Assembly (NCBI GenBank): GCA_902780865.1
Contig: CACZHC010000041.1
Span: 1 to 33,513, forward strand
Direction of reading: 5' to 3'
From: an uncultured bacterium
GTDB lineage: Bacteria; Verrucomicrobiota; Kiritimatiellia; RFP12; UBA1067
Length of the DNA stretch: 33,513 bases
The position numbers and the translations under genes were made by a program. Within the stretch, counting starts at the first letter, position 1. Each line of letters begins with the position of its first letter. The notes beneath the pieces were generated by a model. That model was not told the DNA's origin. It saw nothing but the letters and a program-made list of their open reading frames with translations, and searched no databases. This document shows positions 16,742-23,631 of the stretch, piece after piece.

Positions 16742-18193
16742 TTATAAACACTCCAATATCGACCGAACATTCTCATGCCCTGTATTAGAGAAATCCGCGC
16801 AAATTCGCACCTTCCCTTTCAAGCTATACCGCGCATCCCAATCCTCCAATGATTCACATCCCTCAGCATTTCCTTTCACATCATACGCCTTTTTGATGAC
16901 TGACGCATCTGGTATACGTAAGTTAAATCTTATATCAGTTGGCAGGTCAGACGCAACAACATTGCGAAACGAATAACCAACTCGCAAACGCGATTCTGGG
17001 TCTTTTCGCATCGATACAACATCGGACATCAAAACCCCCTTTTGCGCCAACTGATCTTTTTTCAATCGAAAATAGCAATCAAGATACAGTAATGGTCTGC
17101 CAAGTTGATCAAGGAACCCAACCATTGCAAACCGAATCGGCAAATCAGGAGCAACCTTCTTTTTTAACTGAATCACTATCGAAGGCGAAAGTGAAGGTTG
17201 TCGTTCTATCTTATCAACCTCCTGCCGTGCTTGCTTGAATGCTAATGCCATCCAACTGCCAATCCGCGTCAAAAAATAGTGCAACGGCTTAAAGGGGGCT
17301 CCGTCAGGCACATATTCACAGCCATGACCGAGCGTCAGCTCTTCATCCAACAAAACTCTTGCCGCCTCATACCAAAATATTTCACTCTTAAGATTACTCT
17401 TTTCGCCCGTCATATCCTCAATAAAACAATATCGTCTTCTTTCGTTAGTTGCATCCCTAAGCTTATAAACCGCGCCATAAATATTTGGCGATGCGGCAAC
17501 CATAGTCATCCCCGCCAAAACATCCTGTGCGGCCCCCGCAGTCAGCGCCCCCATCATCAAAGGAGCTATTTTATCACTATTGAGTCGAACCGTTTCAATT
17601 CCCAACACTTCTTGCACGTGTTCGCGCCATTCAACACTTGTCTTACACTCCTCGCCCTCCCCTAATCTTTTAACAATTAATTCGTTAACTTTCTGCTGCA
17701 ATGATTTCCAACTATCACACCCTGCCATTCCTATCTTGCGCAGGATCTGTTGGACGCTTTCATCAATGAAGACCTTTATATTTGGGTTGTCAAGAACTTG
17801 TTTAACAAGCGAATAAAACGCATCCCACCTCGCTTCAAATCCCCGAGTATCTCCTTCTAAACCCATGCCATCAGAGAAACCTGAATCTATAACAAATTTT
17901 CTACAAATCCCCAACACATACTCACTCGGTTGGTATTTTGAAACAATGTATCGCACCCAAGGCTCAGTTTTCTCACCACGCCTTGCATCTTGTAAATCGA
18001 TTAACACATTAACATCTATTCCGAACAAGCTTGCCAGCTTCCCGGCATTCTCAACACTGATACCACTCTTATCCTTCTCAATTAAGCCAACAAAGGCCTT
18101 TGACGTACCGATATGTTGGGCTACTTCATCCAAAGTCAGCCCCTTTTCCGCTCTTAATCGATGGATTAAAGCTCCAAGAGTTTCCCTACTCAT
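16742..18193 (-). CDS. XRE-family regulator with degenerate IrrE/ImmA-like C-terminal domain
   Basis: A 483-aa protein from the second of two adjacent ATG codons (18193), where AGGAGG spacing is six; the first is at 18196. In numbering from the first Met, residues 5-65 are a clear XRE helix-turn-helix (LRAEKGLTLDEVAQHIGTSK, then FVGLIEKDKSGISVENAGKL). The long C-terminal part includes FWYEAARVLLDEELTLGHG (274-292). This sits where ImmA/IrrE-type metallopeptidases carry HExxH, but that motif is absent, so zinc peptidase activity is unlikely. ImmA/IrrE domains fused to XRE domains control mobile elements and defence loci. It is transcribed from a strong promoter overlapping an ACTTGATCAAGT palindrome, which suggests autoregulation, and it is divergent from the small gene pair at 18375. 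Confidence 0.7.
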   Translation of the reverse strand: MSRETLGALIHRLRAEKGLTLDEVAQHIGTSKAFVGLIEKDKSGISVENAGKLASLFGIDVNVLIDLQDARRGEKTEPWVRYIVSKYQPSEYVLGICRKFVIDSGFSDGMGLEGDTRGFEARWDAFYSLVKQVLDNPNIKVFIDESVQQILRKIGMAGCDSWKSLQQKVNELIVKRLGEGEECKTSVEWREHVQEVLGIETVRLNSDKIAPLMMGALTAGAAQDVLAGMTMVAASPNIYGAVYKLRDATNERRRYCFIEDMTGEKSNLKSEIFWYEAARVLLDEELTLGHGCEYVPDGAPFKPLHYFLTRIGSWMALAFKQARQEVDKIERQPSLSPSIVIQLKKKVAPDLPIRFAMVGFLDQLGRPLLYLDCYFRLKKDQLAQKGVLMSDVVSMRKDPESRLRVGYSFRNVVASDLPTDIRFNLRIPDASVIKKAYDVKGNAEGCESLEDWDARYSLKGKVRICADFSNTGHENVRSILECL

Positions 18194-18220
18194 CATTATC
18201 CTCCTCGTTAAGTGTTTAAA

Positions 18221-18306
18221 AGTATAGCATTTTTACTTGATCAAGTCAACCGAGTCTATATATATTACTTGACCACTTGACTTTACTCAACCAATTGTGT
18301 TATACT
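18221..18306. promoter_or_regulatory. Divergent promoters with ACTTGA operators
   Basis: Minus strand, for the XRE gene: TTGACT (18244-18249), 17-base spacer, TGC-TATACT (-10 at 18221-18226). Plus strand, for the small genes: TTGACT (18277-18282), 18-base spacer, TGT-TATACT (-10 at 18301-18306). A perfect palindrome ACTTGATCAAGT (18235-18246) overlaps the XRE -35. Two ACTTGA half-sites in direct order (18267-18272, 18275-18280) overlap the plus-strand -35. These are good candidates for binding sites of the XRE protein, repressing both directions. Confidence 0.7.
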
Positions 18307-18374
18307 GTACTCAACTTCCAAGAGAATGATCGCGTGATCAACTTAAGGAGGAAAACAAAAAAGAAAATCAAACA

Positions 18375-18485
18375 ATGAAAACAACAATCAAAATCATTCG
18401 TCGTGCAGACACTGGCCGCTTCACGACCAAGCAGTACGCCGATAATCATCCGAAAACCACAGTCAGGGAAACTCGCCACAAGTAA
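18375..18485 (+). CDS. Small conserved-type basic peptide (36 aa)
   Basis: ATG at 18375, protein MKTTIKIIRRADTGRFTTKQ followed by YADNHPKTTVRETRHK, stop at 18483-18485. It has the form of a small protein I have seen in several bacteria (DxxTGRFVTKxYAxxHPxTTVxET), of unknown role. AAGGAGG lies about 23 nt upstream, which is far for a ribosome binding site. It sits directly behind the XRE-controlled promoter and 13 nt before the next gene. Confidence 0.55.
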   Translation: MKTTIKIIRRADTGRFTTKQYADNHPKTTVRETRHK

Positions 18486-18498
18486 AGGAGCATCCCCC

Positions 18499-18774
18499 AT
18501 GGAAATCAAGAACATCAAAGGATCGCAGGGCGAGCACTACCGCAACATCGGCAAAAAGGAATGGCTTGACGCTATGAAGCGTCAAGCACTACCTAAATGC
18601 CAGATCTTAGGTTGCGGGGAAGACGCTACCGACACTGGGCACGTCATTACCAGCAGAAAGTCAAATGAGTGGTACCTTCTTCCAGAATGCCACGAACATA
18701 ACGAGGATGAGACGAACTGGTTACCAACTAAGGCAACCGCAGCCGACAACCTCGTCAAGCTGACCTCGGTCTAA
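18499..18774 (+). CDS. Small HNH/zinc-finger-like protein
   Basis: A 91-aa protein starting at 18499 with AGGAG eight bases upstream. Possible zinc or HNH-like ligands are C34-x4-C39, GH48, and LPECHEHN (C64, H66, N68). The order C-C-GH-C-H-N resembles a compact HNH fold, but too little is present to claim nuclease activity. It forms an operon with the 36-aa gene under the XRE-controlled promoter and is followed by a terminator. Confidence 0.6.
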   Translation: MEIKNIKGSQGEHYRNIGKKEWLDAMKRQALPKCQILGCGEDATDTGHVITSRKSNEWYLLPECHEHNEDETNWLPTKATAADNLVKLTSV

Positions 18775-18798
18775 CCGAGAGCAGCAACCTTCAGTAGC

Positions 18799-18852
18799 CA
18801 TTGAGTTTTGATCCACTCAATGACGCTGGGCGGCGGTCTTCGCCGCCCAATT
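18799..18852 (+). terminator. Tandem hairpins, rho-independent terminator
   Basis: The first hairpin has arms CATTGAG (18799-18805) and CTCAATG (18816-18822). The second is a GC-rich perfect stem GGGCGGCG (18828-18835) and CGCCGCCC (18841-18848), loop GTCTT, followed by AATTTTCTT. It ends the small plus-strand operon. Confidence 0.7.
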
Positions 18853-18879
18853 TTCTTCAATCTTCAGATTTAAGTTATT

Positions 18880-19086
18880 ATGACACACGTTACTTCAAGC
18901 AACCTTCAGGCAGTCGACTACGATTCTCTCGCCGCAACTCTGACCATCGAGTTTCACAGTGGAAGATGCTACCAGTATCATGGAGGGACCGAAACGATAT
19001 ATCAGCAACTTCTCTCTGCATCCTCTAAAGGTCAGTTTTTCGCAGCTTTTATACGAGACAATTTCCCGACCATCCGTATAGCATAA
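18880..19086 (+). CDS. KTSC-domain protein
   Basis: A 68-aa protein that matches the KTSC pattern from end to end: VTSSNLQAVDYDS, LTIEFHSGRCYQYHG, IYQQLLSASSKGQFFAAFIRDNF. KTSC domains are short stand-alone or appended domains found with phage and defence proteins; a nucleic-acid-related role has been suggested. No ribosome binding site is visible before the ATG at 18880, so translation may be weak or depend on a leaderless transcript. Confidence 0.75.
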   Translation: MTHVTSSNLQAVDYDSLAATLTIEFHSGRCYQYHGGTETIYQQLLSASSKGQFFAAFIRDNFPTIRIA

Positions 19087-19612
19087 TGGGAACCCAAAGG
19101 GTCAAGTATGCGTTTTCGCAGAAAAATGCTACAGATCCTTTCGTATTCACCACACCCACACTGAGGATACAGACGGTGGACGAGAAAAGCGACAGTTTAC
19201 GCGAGAAATCCGATTGACTCGAGCATCTCAGACAATATCGCGACACATTTGCCGCGCCCCCTGATTTGTTTGGTTGTGCTTGAGACATGGTTGAGTCGGA
19301 GCTGGGGAATCACGGATGTGGGATGGTTGAGTCGGAATCGTTCTTGTATTCGACACGAAGGATGGTTAAGTCGTGGCTTTTTGCCAAGCGCGGGATCGTC
19401 CGTCTGGCGGCTTCGGGCGGCTGGAATGTGATTAGGAAACGATTGAGGCGTGGTTGTGATTGGCTCGTGATTGTTGGATGGTTGGCGGCGTCAATATCGG
19501 GATTGGGAAATGGGTGAAGCCAGCCAACTTTTGCCCGTAATGCCAGAAAAATACGATTCACATGCTGAAAAATACTCTGCTTTGGTTATTCCACGAGGTC
19601 ACCACTTTGCCG

Positions 19613-19654
19613 ACTGAAAAAAACAAAGAACTCCCTCTTGTGCGCAAGAGGGAG
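19613..19654 (-). terminator. Rho-independent terminator of the rdgB-ubiA gene, minus strand
   Basis: A perfect 10-bp stem, CTCCCTCTTG (19631-19640) and CAAGAGGGAG (19645-19654), loop of four. Read on the minus strand it is followed by TTCTTTGTTTTTTTC. It lies about 80 nt past the stop at 19737, beyond the tRNA gene on the opposite strand. Confidence 0.75.
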
Positions 19655-19657
19655 ATT

Positions 19658-19666
19658 TGGTAAAAT
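19658..19666 (+). promoter_or_regulatory. Extended -10 promoter of the tRNA gene
   Basis: TTTGG-TAAAAT (-10 at 19661-19666) lies 15 nt before the tRNA 5' end, which fits a short leader removed by RNase P. It is placed directly against the hairpin of the opposite-strand terminator. Confidence 0.55.
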
Positions 19667-19681
19667 TTACGCCCGTTTGGA

Positions 19682-19758
19682 GGACCGGTAGCTCAGTCGG
19701 TCAGAGCGGGGGACTCATAATCCCTTGGTCGTGGGTTCAAGTCCCGCCCGGTCCACCA
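19682..19758 (+). tRNA. tRNA with CAT anticodon, probably tRNA-Ile2 (lysidine type)
   Basis: A 77-nt cloverleaf: acceptor GGACCGG/CCGGTCC, D stem GCTC/GAGC, anticodon stem GGGGA/TCCCT with loop CTCATAA, T stem GTGGG/CCCGC with TTCAAGT, discriminator A and encoded CCA. The anticodon CAT could be Met or Ile2. The segment GACTCATAATC followed by CTTGGTCG and TTCAAGTCC is like E. coli ileX/ileY rather than elongator tRNA-Met, so isoleucine with a lysidine-modified anticodon is favoured. Its 3' 22 nt overlap, antisense, the end of the rdgB-ubiA gene. Confidence 0.93.
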
Positions 19759-21065
19759 ACGATGAGCATCACGGCACCGGCGATGAGAAGCGGGCGCATC
19801 GCCGCCACCTGCGGGAACATGAGCGAGAGGACGAGAAGCGCGGTGAGCTGGAGATAGACGATTCCGCCGACAAGCGCTCCGACGCGCCGCTTCTTCTCGG
19901 GGTCGTTCTCCTCGCCCTTAGAGTACCATGTCACCAATGTTATGTAAAGCGTCCAGATGCCCGCCGCAAGCGCAACGGGCCCGGCCAGAAGCGCCGCATC
20001 CATGCTGAACACGGTGTTCGCCGCCAGCACACCGCACAGGAGATTGAGTCCGCGGCAGACGCCCATCGCCATGCTCCACTTCGTGCGGTTGTAGAGAATG
20101 ACGGACACAACAAGCGAAAACGCGGCCGGCCACCAGAGTCCAGGCAATTTCGCCAGACTGGCGACAACCATCGCTGCCGCGAGGCAGACGAAGCGGGCGA
20201 TCCGCACCGCGAGAAAGGATATCTCGCCGTCAGGAATCGGACGGTCCTTGTCCGTCTTCGCGCCAACGATGTCGTTGTCGACGAGGCCGAACATATAGAG
20301 GAAGACACCCGCAAGGGACGCGAGAAGAACCGGAAGGATGCGCAGCGAACATCCGGCAAAGCACGGCCACAGTGCCGCTCCAACAAGAACATCGCCGGGA
20401 ACGGTCGGCAAATTTACGACGCGGAAAAGCTTAAGCCACGAGAGCACACGCGAACCGCCCCGCCCTTCTACACGTTCTACACGGCTACCATCTCCCGCGC
20501 TTCCACCCCCCAAGATCGCTTTCACCTTCTCCAGCGCCCTTCCCCGGTGGGAAATCGCGTTCTTCTCGTCTGCGGAAAGCTCGGCAAAGGACTTGTCGTA
20601 TCCATTCGGGATGAAAAGCGGATCATAGCCGAAGCCCTCAACCCCTGCCGCTTTCTCCGCGATATGCCCGGGGCAGTGCCCGTGAACGACAAGTTCCTCG
20701 CCCGACGGATCGACAAGCGCACAGCAGCAGGTGAAGCGCGCGGCGCGATCCTCTACGCCTTCGAGGTTCTTCAAAAGAAGAGCATTGTTCGCAGGAGTGT
20801 TCGTCGGCTCGCCCGCGTAGCGCGCGCTATGGACACCCGGCGCGCCGCCAAGTGCCTTGACCTCAAGACCCGAGTCGTCGGCCATGCACCACTCGCCTTT
20901 GTGCTTCTCGGCAATCGCCCGCACCTTGATAAGCGCGTTGCCGGCGAAATCGGGCGCATTTTCCTCGACGCCCTCCGGATCGTCGGGAACTATCTCGAAG
21001 CCAGGGAGAATCTGCGATATCTCGCGTATCTTGTGCTGGTTGTGTGTCGCGACAAAAAGCTTCAT
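19737..21065 (-). CDS. rdgB: RdgB/HAM1 NTP pyrophosphatase fused to UbiA-like prenyltransferase
   Basis: A 442-aa protein. Residues 1-185 are a complete RdgB: FVATHNQHKIREI, DDSGLEVKALGGAPGVHSARYAG, GFGYDPLFIPNGYDKSFAEL and ISHRGRALEKV. This enzyme hydrolyses dITP, XTP and ITP to monophosphates. A Gly/Ser/Arg linker (186-206) leads to a membrane domain (207-442) with WLKLFRVVNLPTVPGDVLVGA and the Asp-rich motif NDIVGAKTDKDRP (264-276) of UbiA prenyltransferases. The VPGD start is reminiscent of EboC-type UbiA proteins, but no other ebo gene is near. I know of no functional reason for this fusion. It has its own promoter (TGG-TAAAAT, 21093-21100). The last seven codons lie in the antisense of the tRNA 3' end. 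Confidence 0.85.
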   Translation of the reverse strand: MKLFVATHNQHKIREISQILPGFEIVPDDPEGVEENAPDFAGNALIKVRAIAEKHKGEWCMADDSGLEVKALGGAPGVHSARYAGEPTNTPANNALLLKNLEGVEDRAARFTCCCALVDPSGEELVVHGHCPGHIAEKAAGVEGFGYDPLFIPNGYDKSFAELSADEKNAISHRGRALEKVKAILGGGSAGDGSRVERVEGRGGSRVLSWLKLFRVVNLPTVPGDVLVGAALWPCFAGCSLRILPVLLASLAGVFLYMFGLVDNDIVGAKTDKDRPIPDGEISFLAVRIARFVCLAAAMVVASLAKLPGLWWPAAFSLVVSVILYNRTKWSMAMGVCRGLNLLCGVLAANTVFSMDAALLAGPVALAAGIWTLYITLVTWYSKGEENDPEKKRRVGALVGGIVYLQLTALLVLSLMFPQVAAMRPLLIAGAVMLIVGGPGGT

Positions 21066-21092
21066 ATCATCATGTAATCTTTGATTGCGAAT

Positions 21093-21100
21093 ATTTTACC
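21093..21100 (-). promoter_or_regulatory. Extended -10 promoter of rdgB-ubiA
   Basis: On the minus strand ATGGTAAAAT has TAAAAT at 21093-21098, 27 nt before the ATG at 21065, in the 56-nt gap after the AMP-ligase gene. No Shine-Dalgarno sequence is evident before the ATG. Confidence 0.5.
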
Positions 21101-21121
21101 ATAAATCGACGACTTGCGCCG

Positions 21122-22636
21122 TCAGACCTCGAGTGCGCCGTAGTCGATCTTGGAGGCATGGCGCGGATCGCGCGGGATGCGGGCGACCACGCGAACCTCG
21201 TCATGCGGCACACGAGCGGGGTCCAGCCTGGCGGCTTCGGCGACAGCGGCCGCTGGGTCCCCGCTCTCCAGCACGAGCACCGCCCGGCCATCCGCAGCGC
21301 GCACCACCGTGCCCGCCGTGCACGACGACAGACCCTCCAGCGCCTGTTCCACAAGCGCCGGATAGCACCAGACGCCCGATGACGTGCGGAATACGCGGCT
21401 CGCGCGTCCGAGCAGGAAGAGTTTCCCGTCAACTAAGCGCCCCGCATCGCCCGTGCGGTGGTAGATGCGGCCGCCAACGCGGACCTTGTTCGACTTCACG
21501 GCCTCGGGGTTGCGGTAGTAGGTCTTGAGCACATGGTCTCCTGCCACGCATATCTCGCCCGCCTCCCCTGGCGCCGCCAAAGCCGCCTGCCATTCGGCCT
21601 CGGACATCTCGTGCTCGAGCTTCGCGTCGAGACGCAGGACGGCAAGATCGACGAAACGGTTAACCATGCCAGCGGGTATCCCTGTCGACAGGTCCTTCGC
21701 CGCCGCCAGCTCCTCCGCCGGAATCGCCGCGATCGGCTCGACTTCCGTCGAACCGTAGACGGCGCTCACGTGCGTCCCAGGGAACGCCGCGGAAAGCTCC
21801 GCCGCAAACGCTGGGAAGACCGCCGCACCGCCTACGTGGAGCGCCCGCAACGTCGGAATCGGATTCGCCCCGTGCGACGCTTCCGCAAGCCGACGATAGA
21901 ACGCCGGCGAACCGGCAGTCGTGGTCACCCCATAGCGCCGCGCCTCGGCGACAATCTTCTCCGGGTCGATCTCGGCGGGTTTTGCCGGGTTGAAGTCGGG
22001 GATCAGCGTCGACACGCCGCAGGCGATGTTATTGAGCGCGAAGATCGGGAGCGTGGCGAGGTCAACGTCACCCGTCTGAACGTCGAGGGACGCCTCAAGC
22101 GCCACATGCTGCGCCCAGAGAAATCCGCATGTCCTGAGCGCGGCCTTGGGGACGCCCGTCGACCCCGTCGTGAAAGTGATGAGCGCAGGATCATCGGGGC
22201 AGCACTCCGCAGACGCAAAATCCTCCGCCACGCGCTTCAGTCCGAAACCAGGAAGACACCGGACTGGAATCCGCCGCAGCGCCCGCGACTTCAGAAGAAG
22301 GAGATATGCCTTGGGAATCGCGATGAATGCCTTCGCCTCCGAGAGCTCGGCGGCATAGTCGAGCCGCTTCGGATCCGCCCAGGCATCAAGGAACACCGCA
22401 ACCGCGCCAATCGCGAAGACAGCCAGCAGTATTTCGTAGAGCGGGATGCCCATCGGCACGAAGAGGACGACTCGATCCCCCTTCCCGACTCCTCGCCGGC
22501 GCAGCTCCGCCGCGCGCCGTTCGACGCGCATGCGCAAGTCGCCGTAGCTCAGTGTCACCCCGCGGTGAATGATCGCCGCACGGTCGGGCGCCTCGTCCGC
22601 GAAGCGGCGGAGGCTTTCAAAGAGATTGGCGTTCAT
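21122..22636 (-). CDS. AMP-forming acyl/aryl ligase (ANL superfamily)
   Basis: A 504-aa protein; AGGAG five bases before the ATG at 22636, and an ATGA overlap with the preceding GNAT gene. The ANL core motifs are present: TTGSTGVPK (156-164, phosphate-binding loop), VYGSTEVEPIA (adenine-binding), YHRTGDAG (ribose Asp), GRASRVFRTSSG (hinge) and the C-terminal PRHASKIDYGAL with the probable catalytic Lys. It activates a carboxylic acid as acyl-AMP, usually going on to a CoA or carrier thioester. The sequence is reminiscent of OleC-like and fatty-acid ligases; the acid cannot be told from the sequence. It is the last gene of the six-gene coupled set, so it probably supplies or closes an acyl chain for a lipid product. 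Confidence 0.85.
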   Translation of the reverse strand: MNANLFESLRRFADEAPDRAAIIHRGVTLSYGDLRMRVERRAAELRRRGVGKGDRVVLFVPMGIPLYEILLAVFAIGAVAVFLDAWADPKRLDYAAELSEAKAFIAIPKAYLLLLKSRALRRIPVRCLPGFGLKRVAEDFASAECCPDDPALITFTTGSTGVPKAALRTCGFLWAQHVALEASLDVQTGDVDLATLPIFALNNIACGVSTLIPDFNPAKPAEIDPEKIVAEARRYGVTTTAGSPAFYRRLAEASHGANPIPTLRALHVGGAAVFPAFAAELSAAFPGTHVSAVYGSTEVEPIAAIPAEELAAAKDLSTGIPAGMVNRFVDLAVLRLDAKLEHEMSEAEWQAALAAPGEAGEICVAGDHVLKTYYRNPEAVKSNKVRVGGRIYHRTGDAGRLVDGKLFLLGRASRVFRTSSGVWCYPALVEQALEGLSSCTAGTVVRAADGRAVLVLESGDPAAAVAEAARLDPARVPHDEVRVVARIPRDPRHASKIDYGALEV

Positions 22637-23631
22637 CCGAGCTCCTTTGCATAGAGGCGGTAGCGGCGGCAGACTTCTGCATGGGCATGGTTTCCGATGT
22701 TGGAGGAGATGTTGTCCTCGTGCATCAACGCATGGTACGCGAACTTGAATCCGTCCTCGTACGCCGCCTTCGCCATCCGCTCGACAAGGATCCCGCCGAG
22801 TCCGCGGCAATCCGAATCCGGCAGCACGGCAATCGTCTTGAAGACGTACTCGTCGCCTGTGGAGGCGTAGGGATTCGGGAATCCGAAGACAAAACCGATA
22901 GGCGTGCCGTCCGCGCGGCGAGCAATCGCAGCATCGTGCGGACGAAGCCGAGAGACGATCGGACGGTACTGCGCAAAGAAGGCCTCGCGGGTAATCGGCG
23001 CATAGACGAAGTTGTTGCGGAAGCTCACGACGGACACGTCGTAGATTGCGTTCAGGTCGTCCTCGAGACGGTCGGGGCGGAAGTCGTAGATGGTTATCCC
23101 TCGCTTCTCCATGATGCGCGTCGCCTTCTCGAGACGGCAGAAGGAATCGGGTCCTATCGGGAAACACGACGAAGTGTAGTTCGCGATGACCTCGTAGCCG
23201 AGCGCTTCCCACAATCCGCAGTAATAGGCGGGATTCATCGGTTCAAGCGGGAATCGGCACGGCGCGCCCTCGGGAAGCGCCAGGCGGTACGGCGCCCAGG
23301 TCGTGCCGTTCATCGGACCCACCACGCGGCGAAAGCCCGCCGCGCGGATGCTCGCCTCGGCCGCCCCGAGGACGGACGCCGCACACGCCGCGTCGTCGGC
23401 GCATTCAAAAGAGCCGATGAGTCCAGGCGTCTCACCACGATAGACGACATCGGGATTCGTCCATATCGCCGCGCGCGAGAGGACTTCTCCGCCTTCGCCG
23501 CGCACGGCGAAGAACGGCAGACCGTCCGGCGCTCGCTCCCCGCTGTACAGCGAACCGTACAGGCGGCGCGGGAGCTCCTCGAAGAGAGAGCGAGTCTCAG
23601 GAGACAAGATAAATTGCTCAGCGTTTCTCAT
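22633..23631 (-). CDS. GNAT-fold N-acyltransferase
   Basis: A 332-aa protein, start at 23631 inside the 3' end of the kinase-like gene (14-nt overlap), stop overlapping the next start by 4 nt. The C-terminal half has a GNAT pattern: IGFVFGFPNPYAS, FKTIAVLPDSDCRGLGGILVERMAKAAYEDG (acyl-CoA pyrophosphate loop region CRGLGG) and YHALMHEDNISSNIGNHA, then RRYRLYAKEL. The N-terminal half includes VVGPMNGTTWAPYR, seen in long GNAT proteins of unknown substrate. It probably transfers an acyl group from CoA or a carrier to an amine. Beside an aminocarboxypropyl-transferase and an acyl-AMP ligase, N-acylation of an amino-lipid head group is a reasonable guess. Confidence 0.75.
   Translation of the reverse strand: MRNAEQFILSPETRSLFEELPRRLYGSLYSGERAPDGLPFFAVRGEGGEVLSRAAIWTNPDVVYRGETPGLIGSFECADDAACAASVLGAAEASIRAAGFRRVVGPMNGTTWAPYRLALPEGAPCRFPLEPMNPAYYCGLWEALGYEVIANYTSSCFPIGPDSFCRLEKATRIMEKRGITIYDFRPDRLEDDLNAIYDVSVVSFRNNFVYAPITREAFFAQYRPIVSRLRPHDAAIARRADGTPIGFVFGFPNPYASTGDEYVFKTIAVLPDSDCRGLGGILVERMAKAAYEDGFKFAYHALMHEDNISSNIGNHAHAEVCRRYRLYAKELG

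Larger units (their letters stand above)
19087..19681. other. Intergenic region with degenerate GT-rich repeats and a terminator
   Basis: About 595 bp with no supported gene. A motif ATGGTTGAGTCGGA starts at 19287 and 19323, with a variant ATGGTTAAGTCGTGG at 19362, so three units lie 36 and 39 bp apart. The stretch 19420-19510 is rich in GATTG and TGGTTG words. The minus-strand terminator at 19613-19654 and the tRNA promoter close the region. Confidence 0.45.

Noticed and set aside
16742..19086. Prophage remnant
   Set aside because: The XRE gene, operators and small genes look phage-like, but there is no integrase, portal, terminase or capsid gene in the window.
19725..21077. A 450-codon open frame on the plus strand opposite rdgB-ubiA
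   Set aside because: Starts inside the tRNA and mirrors a recognised enzyme; no motif of its own.
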